Counted from the stretch's first letter, positions 7,931 through 17,439 are shown. The stretch is 64,000 nucleotides of DNA from Chloracidobacterium sp. (GCA_016715795.1 JADJXP010000002.1:744001-808000), one strand, 5' to 3'. Notes: generated by a model not told the origin, from the sequence alone. Translations and numbers: made by a program.

Positions 7931-9682
7931 CTACGCTTTCGGCGGGTGTTCTTCGACGTGGAGGAACTCGCCCAATCGCGACGGCTCGGCGGTGTCATCG
8001 AGGCCGTTTGCCGCGGCCGGGGCACGGCGGTTCTCGCGTGGCAGATCGATAGTGATCGTTGTGCCCTTGCCCTCGATGCTGCGGACGTTTATCGCTCCGT
8101 TATGGTCCTTGACGATCTGGTAAACGATCGACAAGCCGAGGCCGGTGCCGCCTGTGGTCGATTCGGAGAATGGTTCAAAAAGCTGCTCGACCTGCTCCGG
8201 CGACATGCCCCGGCCGGTGTCTTCAAAGATGATCCGGATTCGGCTATTGGGGATCGCCTTAGCCGTGACCGTGAGCGTTCCGCCGTCCGGCATCGCTTGC
8301 ATCGCATTTCGGGCCAGGTTCCAGAATATCTGCTTGAGCTGGGCCTGATCGGCCGAGATCATGAGCGGTTTCGCGGGGACGTCGTTCAGCAGGACGTGGC
8401 CCTCGCGGACGTCGGGGCTGTGTTTTAGCAAGGTAACCGTCTCACGCAACGCTTCGCCGACGTCGATCTCGACAAATTCACCGGCCGCAGGCCGCGCGTA
8501 GCTGAGGAAATTGGTGATGATGCTGTTGAGACGATCTGATTCCTTAAGGATAATGTCCATCAGCCCCGCCTGCGTCGATCCTTTGTCGGCTGTTGATTCC
8601 ATTACCTGGATCGCCCCACGCATGGCTCCGAGTGGGTTTCGTATCTCGTGTGCCAGGCCGGCCGCGACGCGGCCGACGGCGGCGAGGCGATCCCTGCGCC
8701 GCACGCTCTCCTCCATTGAGCGGATCTCGGTCAGATCCTGAAAGGTCACGATCAGTCCCGTTGCCTCGTTTGTCTCGGAGAACAGCAAAGAGACACTAAA
8801 CCCGATCCTTATTGCGAATCCGTCGGGCGTAAGCAGGTCGGTCTCGAATCTGGGCAGCTGCTCGCCATCGCCTGCGGCGGCCAGGCTGAGGTCGATCTGC
8901 TCCTGGATATCGCCGAAAAGTGAACTGATATTCTTGCCCTCCACCTCGTCAAGCCTGTTACCGGTGATCTCTGATGCGGCGGCGTTTATTGTATAGATCG
9001 TGCCGTCCAGGTCCGTAGTGATAAGGCCGGAACGGATCGATTCAACAATACGTTCGTGACGGACGCGGAGGCTGGCGAGCGTTTTTGCCGTTTCCGCGAG
9101 TTCCTGTCCCGACGAATATCGGCCCGAGAGTTTTGATGCGAGCAAGCCCACCACGAGCAGGGCTACGATATGAAAGCTGACCACTTGCACTGCTCTGCCG
9201 GGTTCGATCCCCGGGCCGAATGTGTCGATGACCGCGTTTCCGGTCAGAACAGCCAGCGATACGAACAGCAACGTGCACACGGCCGCCATAAGCAGCGTCG
9301 ATAGCGGCCGAAGAAAGAAGCTCGCGACGCTTATCAGGACGATATACAAAGTTATGTACGGCGACGACAGATCGCCCGTCCGCCAGATCAGCCACGTTAT
9401 CAGCAGAGCATCGAGCAGGAATTGCACTCGTATCTGCCATGCATAACCCCGGCTGAGCGTGAGCAGGAAGAAATAGACGATCGTTAGCCCCACCGAGATG
9501 ACGAAGACGAGGAATAGGCCCTGGGGGAAATTCTCAAACGATAGTCTCAGCGTGCCCGAGGACCAGATCCAGCTTGTGATGAGAAGCACAAAAATGACCA
9601 TTAGACGGCCGATGATCAAGCTCTGGAGACGCCACAGGGTGCCTGCGTTGGCGTTGGCGTCCTTTTCGTCTAAACTGTGCAT
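7931..9682 (-). CDS. pilS: membrane sensor histidine kinase, PilS type
   Basis: 583 residues. The first about 190 form six hydrophobic segments, followed by a PAS domain (RHERIVESIRSGLITTDLDG), a HisKA domain with the phospho-acceptor His345 in GLAHEIRNPLGAMRG, and a HATPase with N box (NLARNAMQAM), G1 (DTGRGM) and G2 (TGGTGLGLSIV). The six-helix plus PAS build is that of PilS, which senses pilin in the inner membrane and phosphorylates PilR. The order pilS-pilR-pilin on one strand supports this. It starts only 17 bp from the divergent cupin gene at 9700, so the two promoters must overlap the coding ends. Confidence 0.83.
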   Translation of the reverse strand: MHSLDEKDANANAGTLWRLQSLIIGRLMVIFVLLITSWIWSSGTLRLSFENFPQGLFLVFVISVGLTIVYFFLLTLSRGYAWQIRVQFLLDALLITWLIWRTGDLSSPYITLYIVLISVASFFLRPLSTLLMAAVCTLLFVSLAVLTGNAVIDTFGPGIEPGRAVQVVSFHIVALLVVGLLASKLSGRYSSGQELAETAKTLASLRVRHERIVESIRSGLITTDLDGTIYTINAAASEITGNRLDEVEGKNISSLFGDIQEQIDLSLAAAGDGEQLPRFETDLLTPDGFAIRIGFSVSLLFSETNEATGLIVTFQDLTEIRSMEESVRRRDRLAAVGRVAAGLAHEIRNPLGAMRGAIQVMESTADKGSTQAGLMDIILKESDRLNSIITNFLSYARPAAGEFVEIDVGEALRETVTLLKHSPDVREGHVLLNDVPAKPLMISADQAQLKQIFWNLARNAMQAMPDGGTLTVTAKAIPNSRIRIIFEDTGRGMSPEQVEQLFEPFSESTTGGTGLGLSIVYQIVKDHNGAINVRSIEGKGTTITIDLPRENRRAPAAANGLDDTAEPSRLGEFLHVEEHPPKA

Positions 9683-9699
9683 ACTCGCTAACGCCGAAT

Positions 9700-10065
9700 A
9701 TGGAAAGCAATCTCGAATCGCCAGCCTATGAAGAACGGCCTTGGGGCAGTTTTACCATATTGGACGAGGCGGACGATTACAAGGTAAAGAGGATCGAGGT
9801 TTTGCCGGGAAAGCGTCTTAGCTATCAGCGGCATCGCAGCCGCGCCGAACATTGGATCGTAGTTCGCGGCACTGCTAAAGTAACATTAAACGGTGTTGAA
9901 ATTCTAGTCAATACCGGCTCGGCCGTTGACATCGCCGCCGGCGACGCGCACCGCGTAGAGAACCCATCAGGCAGCGAACTCCTTATCTTTGTCGAGATGC
10001 AGACAGGCAATTATTTTGGCGAGGACGACATCGAGCGGCTTGAGGATGATTTCGGCCGGGCATGA
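9700..10065 (+). CDS. cupin protein, mannose-6-phosphate isomerase type II-like
   Basis: 121 residues matching the single cupin domain found at the C-terminus of mannose-1-phosphate guanylyltransferase/phosphomannose isomerase proteins. It has RPWGSF near the start, the metal-binding cluster H-R-S-R-A-E-H-W, a GTAKVTLNG strand turn and IPAGD-like AAGDAHRVENP near the end. Stand-alone versions may isomerise mannose-6-phosphate in sugar-nucleotide supply. It is divergent from pilS and next to the heptose genes. The enzymatic role is inferred from family only. Confidence 0.75.
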   Translation: MESNLESPAYEERPWGSFTILDEADDYKVKRIEVLPGKRLSYQRHRSRAEHWIVVRGTAKVTLNGVEILVNTGSAVDIAAGDAHRVENPSGSELLIFVEMQTGNYFGEDDIERLEDDFGRA

Positions 10066-10075
10066 CACTGGGTGG

Positions 10076-10603
10076 TCAGGCCGCTGAGATGATCGCGGCT
10101 GCCTCGCCGAGATCGTTGGCGATCAGATCCGGCGGATGGTCGAGCATGCCTCGGTGGCTGGAACCATAGCCCGTCAGAACGAGAACCGTTTTGATACGGG
10201 CATTCTTGCCGCAGTTCACGTCTGCATCCTTGTCTCCAACCATCCATGATCTTTGAAGATCGATGTCGAGGTCTCGGACGGCCGCCTCGATCATTCCGGT
10301 CCGTGGCTTTCGGCAGACGCAGCCATCGCACGGCAGGTGTGGGCAGAAGTAGAACGCGTCGATGGCGTGATCAAGCTGCACTTGGATCGATTCGTGAATG
10401 GCGTGCATATCCGACTCGGTGTATATGCCACGGCCGATACCGGATTGGTTGGTGACCACCACGACAAGGTAGCCGGCCGCCTTGAGCATTTCGACCGCCC
10501 CCTTGGTATAGCGAAAAAGCCGAAGGTCCTCGCTGCGCGAGAGGTAGTTGACCTCTTCGATCAGCGTTCCGTCGCGGTCAAGAAATATCGCAGGGCGTTT
10601 CAT
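10076..10603 (-). CDS. gmhB: D-glycero-beta-D-manno-heptose-1,7-bisphosphate 7-phosphatase
   Basis: 175-residue HAD-family phosphatase. It opens with IFLDRDGTL, giving the nucleophile and acid/base Asp pair, then VTNQSG (motif II), and has the zinc loop CPHLPCDGCVCRKP followed by MVGDKDAD (motif IV). It removes the 7-phosphate in ADP-heptose synthesis for LPS core. The start MKRPAIF (10603) is set by alignment and overlaps the 3' end of waaF by 26 bp; an upstream Met at 10648 lies deeper in waaF. It is the third gene of the epimerase-waaF-gmhB run. Confidence 0.88.
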   Translation of the reverse strand: MKRPAIFLDRDGTLIEEVNYLSRSEDLRLFRYTKGAVEMLKAAGYLVVVVTNQSGIGRGIYTESDMHAIHESIQVQLDHAIDAFYFCPHLPCDGCVCRKPRTGMIEAAVRDLDIDLQRSWMVGDKDADVNCGKNARIKTVLVLTGYGSSHRGMLDHPPDLIANDLGEAAAIISAA

Positions 10604-11660
10604 AATGATTCTCTGGCACGCTGTCGTGAGCGTTGAACACATCCTCAATTGCAGCGAGGACGGCCTCGGGCGTGATACGTGTCATGCATCGATGGTCTAT
10701 GGGGCAATCACGCAGCATACACGGCGAGCAATCGACCGGCTCGCGCACGACAATGGCGTTATTGCCCCACGGCCGCGTGGTCTCGGGATTTGTCGGGCCG
10801 AATATCGTAATGGTCGGTGTATTTAGGGCTGCGCTGACATGTGCCAGGCCCATGTCGTTAGAAACGAGCAGATCGACGACTGCCAATACCGCAACGGCTT
10901 GTGCAAGGTCGGTTTTGCCGGTCAAGTTGATCGGCGGCCTCTCGGCCAGAGATATGACATCGGCGGCCACGTCGCCGTCCGACTTATCACCGACGAGGAG
11001 GACCTTCGCGTCCAACTCGGCTTGCAGCATATCGCTCAGAGCGGCGTATTTCTCCGCGGGCCATCGTTTGGCTCGCGAATTTGTCGAACCGACGCCGAGA
11101 GCGACGGTCCTTTTCGCGGGATCGATGCCGGCGGCGGTCAGGAACCCTTGTGCCGCGTTCCAACGCTCGTCCGAGATCTCGATGAGCGTTTCCGGCCACG
11201 TTCGTGAGACGGTATCGCGGCCGAGGACGCGTTTTTCGACCTCGCTGATCAGGTTCAGATAGTAAAAGACCTCATGCCGCCGGCCCTTCCACTCAGGGAC
11301 TGCGATAGGATCGGTCAGCAAGAGCCCGCGAGCGTCCTTGTTGTAGCCAATGCGTCGGGGCACTCGCATGAGGAAGGTCGTCATAGCGGATTCGAACGAG
11401 TTCGGCAGCATTATGGCAAGGTCGTAGCCGTCGTCACGCAGAAATTGCGAGTTTCGGTAAATGTCTTTCGCCGCCCAACGGCTCCGGTCATATGTCACCA
11501 ATTCGTCTATGAACGAGGCATCCTGAAAGAGACCATCAGCCCAGCTCCGTGTGTGCAGGGTGATCCTCGCGTCGGGAAATATTCGCCGCAGCTCACGCAG
11601 GGCCGGCACTGACATAACGGCGTCGCCTATCCAATTTGTGCCGCGGACAATGATCTTCAT
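10578..11660 (-). CDS. waaF: ADP-heptose:LPS heptosyltransferase II
   Basis: 360 residues, GT-B glycosyltransferase family 9. It opens MKIIVRGTNWIGDAVMSVPAL and carries the family's later motifs GVGSTNSRAKRWP and SNDMGLAHVSAALNTPTITIFGPTNPETTRPWG, which bind ADP-heptose. It adds the second heptose to the inner LPS core on the cytoplasmic face. It overlaps the upstream epimerase by 4 bp (ATGA) and gmhB by 26 bp, so the three genes are translationally coupled. A cysteine cluster near the C-terminus (CSPCMLRDCPIDHRC) is common in the family. Confidence 0.88.
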   Translation of the reverse strand: MKIIVRGTNWIGDAVMSVPALRELRRIFPDARITLHTRSWADGLFQDASFIDELVTYDRSRWAAKDIYRNSQFLRDDGYDLAIMLPNSFESAMTTFLMRVPRRIGYNKDARGLLLTDPIAVPEWKGRRHEVFYYLNLISEVEKRVLGRDTVSRTWPETLIEISDERWNAAQGFLTAAGIDPAKRTVALGVGSTNSRAKRWPAEKYAALSDMLQAELDAKVLLVGDKSDGDVAADVISLAERPPINLTGKTDLAQAVAVLAVVDLLVSNDMGLAHVSAALNTPTITIFGPTNPETTRPWGNNAIVVREPVDCSPCMLRDCPIDHRCMTRITPEAVLAAIEDVFNAHDSVPENHYETPCDIS

Positions 11661-12514
11661 CTCGCGTCAAACAGGCTCTTCAGCCCATCATCGAGGGCCA
11701 CTTTGGGCTTCCATCCGAGTTCTTGCGTAACGCGGCCGAGGTCGGTTATATATCGCCACGGCACGGGATCGGGTAAAGGATGTTTGGCATCGATATTGGC
11801 CTGCAGGCCCGAGACGCGTTCGAGTTCGGTGATCAGGTCACGAAGGACGAATGCGTTTGCTGTGCCGCCGCCGAGATTATAAAGGCCGTGGCTGATCACG
11901 GAATCGGAAAACGCATTGCATGCCGCCGCAAAGTCGTCAACGTGGAGAATGTCGCGGATCGCACGGCCTCGACCGGGCAGCCTGAGCGATATGCCGCGGT
12001 TAAGCGTGTCGGCAAAATGACCGACGAAGTTTGGCACATTGCCTGCGCTCGGCGGCGCGTAAACCGTTGAGAGCCGAAAGATACACGACCGAAAGCCGCG
12101 CGTGTGGGCGTAGTATTCCACGTACCTTTCGGCGATTAATTTTGACCATTCGAGCGGCGACTGGCCGCAATAGTAGATCGGGCATTCCTCTGTGACCTCG
12201 GCATAGTTATCGGCGAATCTGCCATAAACGTCCTTTGTCGAGGCAAAGATGAACGCCGCGCCTTTCTTCACGTTTTCAAGCACGTTGATCGTGCCCTCGA
12301 TATTCGTTTCGAATATGTCGGCCTCGGCATCGCGCGATTTGTCGAGCAACGCGGCTAGATGGATTACGACATCGTATTCGCCTATGCGGGAGCACTGTTC
12401 AGCATCCAGAATATCGCCGCCCGAGCGGCGTGACAGGTCATCAGCCGAGAAATACCGCGTCAAATGCGTGCCCAGATAGCCGCTGCCGCCTGTTACAAGG
12501 ATATTCGTTGCCAT
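11657..12514 (-). CDS. NAD-dependent epimerase/dehydratase (extended SDR) with altered active site
   Basis: 285 residues from MATNILVTGGSGYLGTHL, which gives the TGGxGxLG nucleotide-binding loop. It has the usual DVVIHLAA, the Ser/Thr of ASTKDVYG, and a C-terminal substrate half with the IRDILHVDDFA motif. In the catalytic YxxxK box the sequence is SPLEWSKLIAE: the Lys is present but Leu stands where the Tyr should be. It starts the heptose operon (ATGA overlap with waaF), so an ADP-heptose or nucleotide-sugar substrate is likely, but the missing Tyr argues against ordinary epimerase chemistry. The start at 12514 is preferred to 12631 because the Rossmann loop begins there. Confidence 0.8.
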   Translation of the reverse strand: MATNILVTGGSGYLGTHLTRYFSADDLSRRSGGDILDAEQCSRIGEYDVVIHLAALLDKSRDAEADIFETNIEGTINVLENVKKGAAFIFASTKDVYGRFADNYAEVTEECPIYYCGQSPLEWSKLIAERYVEYYAHTRGFRSCIFRLSTVYAPPSAGNVPNFVGHFADTLNRGISLRLPGRGRAIRDILHVDDFAAACNAFSDSVISHGLYNLGGGTANAFVLRDLITELERVSGLQANIDAKHPLPDPVPWRYITDLGRVTQELGWKPKVALDDGLKSLFDAR

Positions 12515-12594
12515 AAGTTCCGGAAAGCAATAAACTAATCGAGGCTCATCCGAAGTCGATAATCTCACTTCGCCCCGCGTATTTCCAACCTCTG

Positions 12595-15399
12595 ATGCAG
12601 GACAACCTACCGGCAAAAAGCACTCGCTCAAAGATGCCGCCCAAGGGCTGGGTCAAGGCACGCCGGCCTGCATCATATCAGGCCCCGCCGTCGCCAAGGT
12701 GGAAGCGATTCCTGCGCGTCGTCTTCAACGGCTGGACGATCTCGATAGCGTTATTCATAGCCTTGGGCATCTTTCTGACGCTGACATATTTTTGGTTCGA
12801 GTTCTCAGACCGTATTGATCGCAGGCTTTTGAGCGGCGACGTATTCACCGCCTCAGCCGGCATCTATTCGGCTCCGAAGACGCTCAAGGTCGGCGAGACT
12901 GCAACGGCGACGGCCCTTATCGATTACCTTAAATCTGCCGGCTACATCGAGCGGAATAATCAGGCAGATCCGTCGCGCAGCCGTTACGCTGTTGACGGTG
13001 ACGTACTCGGCATCGAGCCGGGAACGGGCGGTATGATCGATGGGCAAAAGGCTTTTCACGCCCTGTCGGTAAAGTTCTCAAAGGACGGCAAGTCCGTCGC
13101 CGCCATCGGCGACCGTGACACGAACACCGAACTTGCTGAGGCCAAGCTCGAACCGAGGATCCTCAGCTCGATCGCAGCCGAGGGCGATGGACGCCGAAAG
13201 ACCGTCACCTTCAACGACCTGCCGCCGCATCTCGTAAAGGCGATTACCGTGACCGAGGACCGTGCGTTTTTTGAGCATTACGGCGTGAACTTCCGCGGCA
13301 TCGCCCGCGCTCTTTGGCGGCGTTACGAGGGCGATGAGGCTTCGCCGATCGCAAATCAGGGCGGCTCGTCGATCACGCAGCAGCTTGTCAAAAACCTTTT
13401 CCTCACCCGCGAGCAGACCTGGGAACGCAAGATCACCGAGGCGTACATGTCGATGATCCTCGAAACGCGGCTTGAGAAGAAAGAGATCTTCACGCTCTAC
13501 GCCAACCAGATCTACCTCGGCCAGCAGGCGGGCGTCTCGATCTACGGCGTCGGCGAGGCGTCGAATGCCTATTTTGGCAAGGACGTTTCGCAATTGACGC
13601 TGTCAGAAGCGGCATTTATTGCGGGGATTATCCGCAGCCCGAACCGCTACAACCCTTACAAAACGCCCGATCGCGTCAAGGAACGCCGCAACCAGGTGCT
13701 CGACTCGATGTTCGAGGCCGGCGAGATCACCGAGCAGCAGCTTGTCGAGAACCGCGGCGCCGAGATCGTGCTCAAACCGATCTCGAACACCAAGGACCTG
13801 CAAGGGATGCCGTATTTCTCGCAGTTCGCGATCGAGGAATTACCAAAGGTTGTGAGTGACCCTGAGGCGTTGCAGCACCTGCGCGTTTATACGTCGATCG
13901 ACCCCGACCTGCAGCGGATCGCCTACGAGACGGTCGCAAAGCGGCTCGACAAGCTCGACAAGTTCTTCCCCAAAAAAGAGAAGGGAACTCTCAACGCCGC
14001 GCTCGTTGCGGTTCGCCCCAAGACCGGCGAGATCGTTGCGATGGTGGGCGGACGCGACTATCTGATGAACCAGTTCAATCGGGCGACGGACGCGATGCGG
14101 CAGCCGGGCTCGGTCTTCAAGCCCTTTGTTTACGCGGCTGCGATCAACTCGGCTTACGACAGCAGTTCGCGTCAGTTCACGGCGGCGAGTATTCTCAAGG
14201 ACGAGAAAAAGGTTTTTACATTCGGCACCGAGACGTATTCGCCAAACAATTTTGGCGATACGTTCACGAATCAGGACATCACCCTGCGCGACGCGCTGGT
14301 CCGCAGCAAGAACGTCATTACGGTCGATCTCGCGATGTCGCTGAACATCGGCAAGGTAATGACGCTCGCCACAAAGGCCGGCCTCCCAAAGGTCGAGAAG
14401 GCCTATCCCTCAATGGCCCTCGGCACGGCCGAGGCGACGCCGCTGCAGGTCGCGACCGGCTACACGATGTTCGCGAATCTCGGCGATCGCGTCCTGCCAA
14501 ATCCGATCACGCGTGTCACGGCCGGCGACGGCCGCACGGTGCAACTGCCCGTGCCCGACAAAAAGAACGTCATCCGACCCGACGTGACCTACGTGATGAA
14601 CGACATAATGAAAGACGTCATCAACCGAGGCACCGCGGCGTCGGCCGGTGCGTGGGGCATCCGTAACGAATCAGGCAAACGCGCGTTCGCAGGGAAAACG
14701 GGAACTTCGCGTGACGGTTGGTTCGCGGGATTCACGCCGGAGATCGTGTGCGTGGTCTATGTCGGCTTTGACAACGGCGACGATCTCGGCATGAAAGGCT
14801 CCGATTCCGCCCTGCCGATCTGGGCGGACTTTATGCAGGAAGCTCTTAAACTACATCCCGAATGGAACGGCGACTGGGCGATGCCCGCCAACATCCGCAA
14901 AGCTGAGATCGATCTCCGCAACGGCAGCCTTATCCGAGAACTCGACGCCTTTGCGACCGCATCGCCGACACCGACGCCGCCTAATCCCAACCGTCAGTCC
15001 ACCGACCCTAGCAGCCCGTATTACGAGGAACCCGTCACTGAACCTCGCGAAATATATGTGACCAACGTCCCGGCCGAATTCCGCCGCGTCGAGATCTTCG
15101 TCGCCGGCACCGTGCCAAACCGTTCGATAATTCCGCTCGACGACGACAGCCCCGCCGACGGCGGTGCCGAACGCCCCGCCCCGAGCCCGTTACCCGTCAC
15201 CGAAACCTGGCAGGATGGCACCGAACCATCCGAAGCTCCGAAACCCGAACGCCGTGACCTCGATCCCAACGAGCGCGGCCTCACCGTAATGATATGTCCT
15301 TTGACGGGAATGCGTGCAACGGTAAATTGTCCCGATAAGCAGGCCAAGTCGTTCCGCTCCGGAAGCGAACCGAAGGAATTTTGCTCATTCCATCGATAA
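12595..15399 (+). CDS. class A penicillin-binding protein (PBP1-type transglycosylase/transpeptidase)
   Basis: 934 residues. A basic cytoplasmic tail is followed by one membrane helix (about residues 48-68), a UB2H-like region, a GT51 glycosyltransferase with catalytic Glu221 in TEDRAFFEHYG and the GGSSITQQL motif, then a transpeptidase domain with Ser506-x-x-Lys509 (GSVFK), Ser571-Lys-Asn and Lys701-Thr-Gly. A Pro/Thr-rich tail and a Cys-containing end (CPLTGMRATVNC...) follow. It polymerises and cross-links peptidoglycan at the inner membrane. The UB2H-like part suggests PBP1B-type activation by an outer-membrane lipoprotein; this is inference. No ribosome site clearly favours 12595 over Met14 (12634). 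Confidence 0.9.
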   Translation: MQDNLPAKSTRSKMPPKGWVKARRPASYQAPPSPRWKRFLRVVFNGWTISIALFIALGIFLTLTYFWFEFSDRIDRRLLSGDVFTASAGIYSAPKTLKVGETATATALIDYLKSAGYIERNNQADPSRSRYAVDGDVLGIEPGTGGMIDGQKAFHALSVKFSKDGKSVAAIGDRDTNTELAEAKLEPRILSSIAAEGDGRRKTVTFNDLPPHLVKAITVTEDRAFFEHYGVNFRGIARALWRRYEGDEASPIANQGGSSITQQLVKNLFLTREQTWERKITEAYMSMILETRLEKKEIFTLYANQIYLGQQAGVSIYGVGEASNAYFGKDVSQLTLSEAAFIAGIIRSPNRYNPYKTPDRVKERRNQVLDSMFEAGEITEQQLVENRGAEIVLKPISNTKDLQGMPYFSQFAIEELPKVVSDPEALQHLRVYTSIDPDLQRIAYETVAKRLDKLDKFFPKKEKGTLNAALVAVRPKTGEIVAMVGGRDYLMNQFNRATDAMRQPGSVFKPFVYAAAINSAYDSSSRQFTAASILKDEKKVFTFGTETYSPNNFGDTFTNQDITLRDALVRSKNVITVDLAMSLNIGKVMTLATKAGLPKVEKAYPSMALGTAEATPLQVATGYTMFANLGDRVLPNPITRVTAGDGRTVQLPVPDKKNVIRPDVTYVMNDIMKDVINRGTAASAGAWGIRNESGKRAFAGKTGTSRDGWFAGFTPEIVCVVYVGFDNGDDLGMKGSDSALPIWADFMQEALKLHPEWNGDWAMPANIRKAEIDLRNGSLIRELDAFATASPTPTPPNPNRQSTDPSSPYYEEPVTEPREIYVTNVPAEFRRVEIFVAGTVPNRSIIPLDDDSPADGGAERPAPSPLPVTETWQDGTEPSEAPKPERRDLDPNERGLTVMICPLTGMRATVNCPDKQAKSFRSGSEPKEFCSFHR

Positions 15400-15408
15400 G
15401 TCTGATTC

Positions 15409-15474
15409 GCCACAGAGATCACAGAGAACTCAGAGAGTTATTGAGTTCTCCGTGATCTCTGTGTTCTCTGTGGC
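15409..15474. repeat. nonamer palindromic island at a convergent gene boundary
   Basis: Left arm 15409-15432 and right arm 15442-15474 are near-complementary and built of 9-bp units (CACAGAGAT, CACAGAGAA and complements). It lies between the convergent stops of the PBP and channel genes, so it can act as a two-way transcription stop although it lacks a T-run. It is a member of the periodic palindrome family. Confidence 0.8.
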
Positions 15475-15480
15475 TATTCG

Positions 15481-17436
15481 CTAATCCTCACTCAAAACAA
15501 TAATGCGGTCATCAGCCGCGAATGTGACGTTGTCGGATTTTTTCGGGTTGAGGCGGATGCCGTAGTGGTTGTCAGAGTCGCGAGAATCGGCGGCGATGCG
15601 GTAGCCGATGGCAGATTCATTGAGTTCGGCGGCTGAGGCGAGGACTGTGTAGAAATCGACCTCATTGCCGGGCCCGACGTAGCGGCTGACTGGCTTTAGA
15701 TAGATCTCAGAGCCCTCGGCCTCGAAGAGGACGTCGTAGACCTTCTTTAGCTCGCGATTCTCACTGATTTGGCTGAGCATCAGGCTGACGAGGTTGTCGC
15801 TGACGACGAAATCGTCGGCCTTCGCGACGCGGCCGAGTTCCCGGTTACGCATGTCGAGCATTTCGGTGACGATCGAGTAATCGACGCCCTCGGCATCGCT
15901 GATGGCTCTAAGATGAAGCAGCGTGATCAGCGTCTTAGCATCGGATTCCTGAATGTCGATCGAGCGGTTTGACAGCACGATGATGTGGTCAAAGCTGCGC
16001 GTGTTGATGTCGAGCAGCGTCTTTTTCTCTGCCGTGTTGCCCTCGATAAAGGCGATCTTTTGATTCTGTAGGTCCGCTGCGAGCTTTGTTACTGCAACAT
16101 CGACCTCGCGGTCGTTCGCGACCACGAGAACGGCCGAATCGCCGCGGACGTAGTTGTCCAATTCGGCAATGATCCGCGGCGCGATGTCATTCCAGCCGAG
16201 GATGAGGGTTGTTTCCTGCTCCGGATTGTCGTCTTCGCGGCGGTCGAATGTTTGCGGGGCCGTTGTTGTGCCGCGGCCGTTGGCGATGACGGTGTCGTCG
16301 TCTTCGGAGATGGCGATCACCTGCTCGCCCTCTGAGAAGATGCGGTCCATTGGAGGATTTATGAGGACGCGGCCTGCTGATGGAGCGGCGCCCTCTCTCA
16401 CGGTCGGGCTACTGACGCCTTCGCCAGCCGTCGTGTACACGCCGATGACGGAGGAATCCTCGTAGGCGAAGAGCGAGTCGCGATACGTCTTGCCGACGAG
16501 TTTGTCAGGAATATCGGCGAAGTATATCTCGTCGCCCTCGAACTCGAGCAGGTCGGCGTAAACGACGCTGAGGCCCGACTGGCGGCACGTCTGTGCGATC
16601 ACGCGCGAAATCAGGTCTTCGGAGAGGACATAGACGGCCTCGCCGTTACCGACAAGCTCGGCGGCGTCGAGGTTACGTTCGTCGCGGATCTCGGCGACGA
16701 TGTGATACGGTTCGTCGCGACGATTCTTGCCGTTGGTGATGCCGAGGACGGTTTTGATGACGTAAGTGTCCGGATTCTCGACCTCGGGCGAGAGCACGAT
16801 TATCGAGCGTGCCTCTTGGATATTCACCATCTCGGCTGCGGAGGATTCGAGCGTCGAACCGCTGCGGACCACGACCTTTGTGTTTTTTGTGTTGGGAATG
16901 CGGGCACGTATCTCGTCCTCTGCCTCGACCTTGTCCATGTCGGAAAGAATGACGATAAACGGGCGTTTTTGGTTGGAATTCGCCTCGACGATCTCTTTGA
17001 TGATGGTGAAGATCTTCTCGGACCAGCCGAGAATGAGCGTGTGGTTGTCGTGGATGACACGCGAGCGGCCGCGTTTGAGTTCTTCGATCTTTTGATCGAT
17101 GCCCGACGCGATCGAACCGATCAGTATCGAGATCAGAAAAATTCCAGTGAGAGTTGCCGCAAAGCGAACGAGGCGAAAATCCCAATTCTCGTCGCCGCCC
17201 ATCGTTCCGGGGTCAAGCGTCGCCATCAGGCTCGCCCACGCCCCTTCGAGGAAGCTGAGCGGTTCCGCGTCGGGCTCATTCGAGCGGGCAATGCCCAACA
17301 TGACGATCACGCCGCCGAGCACCAGCACCGACGTGACCGACACGATAAACAGCCAGCGTATGACCGCCACCGGGCCGCCTGACATCGTGTTCTCAAAGTA
17401 GTAACGGAGCTTTTCGCGAAGCGTATGCTTGGCCAT
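15481..17436 (-). CDS. CASTOR/POLLUX-type ion channel with RCK/TrkA domains
   Basis: 651 residues. There are two hydrophobic segments near residues 23-48 and 88-110 with a pore-like loop between them, then two tandem RCK-type Rossmann modules starting near HTLILGWSEKIF and TTLILGWNDIAPRI. These GW-type openings are the hallmark of CASTOR/POLLUX and related bacterial channels. The expected role is a cytoplasmically gated cation channel in the inner membrane; ion selectivity is not visible. It follows the EamA gene after a 3-bp gap on the same strand, so the two are probably co-transcribed. Confidence 0.85.
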   Translation of the reverse strand: MAKHTLREKLRYYFENTMSGGPVAVIRWLFIVSVTSVLVLGGVIVMLGIARSNEPDAEPLSFLEGAWASLMATLDPGTMGGDENWDFRLVRFAATLTGIFLISILIGSIASGIDQKIEELKRGRSRVIHDNHTLILGWSEKIFTIIKEIVEANSNQKRPFIVILSDMDKVEAEDEIRARIPNTKNTKVVVRSGSTLESSAAEMVNIQEARSIIVLSPEVENPDTYVIKTVLGITNGKNRRDEPYHIVAEIRDERNLDAAELVGNGEAVYVLSEDLISRVIAQTCRQSGLSVVYADLLEFEGDEIYFADIPDKLVGKTYRDSLFAYEDSSVIGVYTTAGEGVSSPTVREGAAPSAGRVLINPPMDRIFSEGEQVIAISEDDDTVIANGRGTTTAPQTFDRREDDNPEQETTLILGWNDIAPRIIAELDNYVRGDSAVLVVANDREVDVAVTKLAADLQNQKIAFIEGNTAEKKTLLDINTRSFDHIIVLSNRSIDIQESDAKTLITLLHLRAISDAEGVDYSIVTEMLDMRNRELGRVAKADDFVVSDNLVSLMLSQISENRELKKVYDVLFEAEGSEIYLKPVSRYVGPGNEVDFYTVLASAAELNESAIGYRIAADSRDSDNHYGIRLNPKKSDNVTFAADDRIIVLSED

Positions 17437-17439
17437 AGT

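Noticed and set aside
7845..7970. Plus-strand frame with a zinc-ribbon-like Cys pattern (TCVVLAADDVFCATSG...VVCSGCGYAF)
   Set aside because: It has no start codon, is preceded by a stop at about 7832, and runs antisense through the end of pilS.
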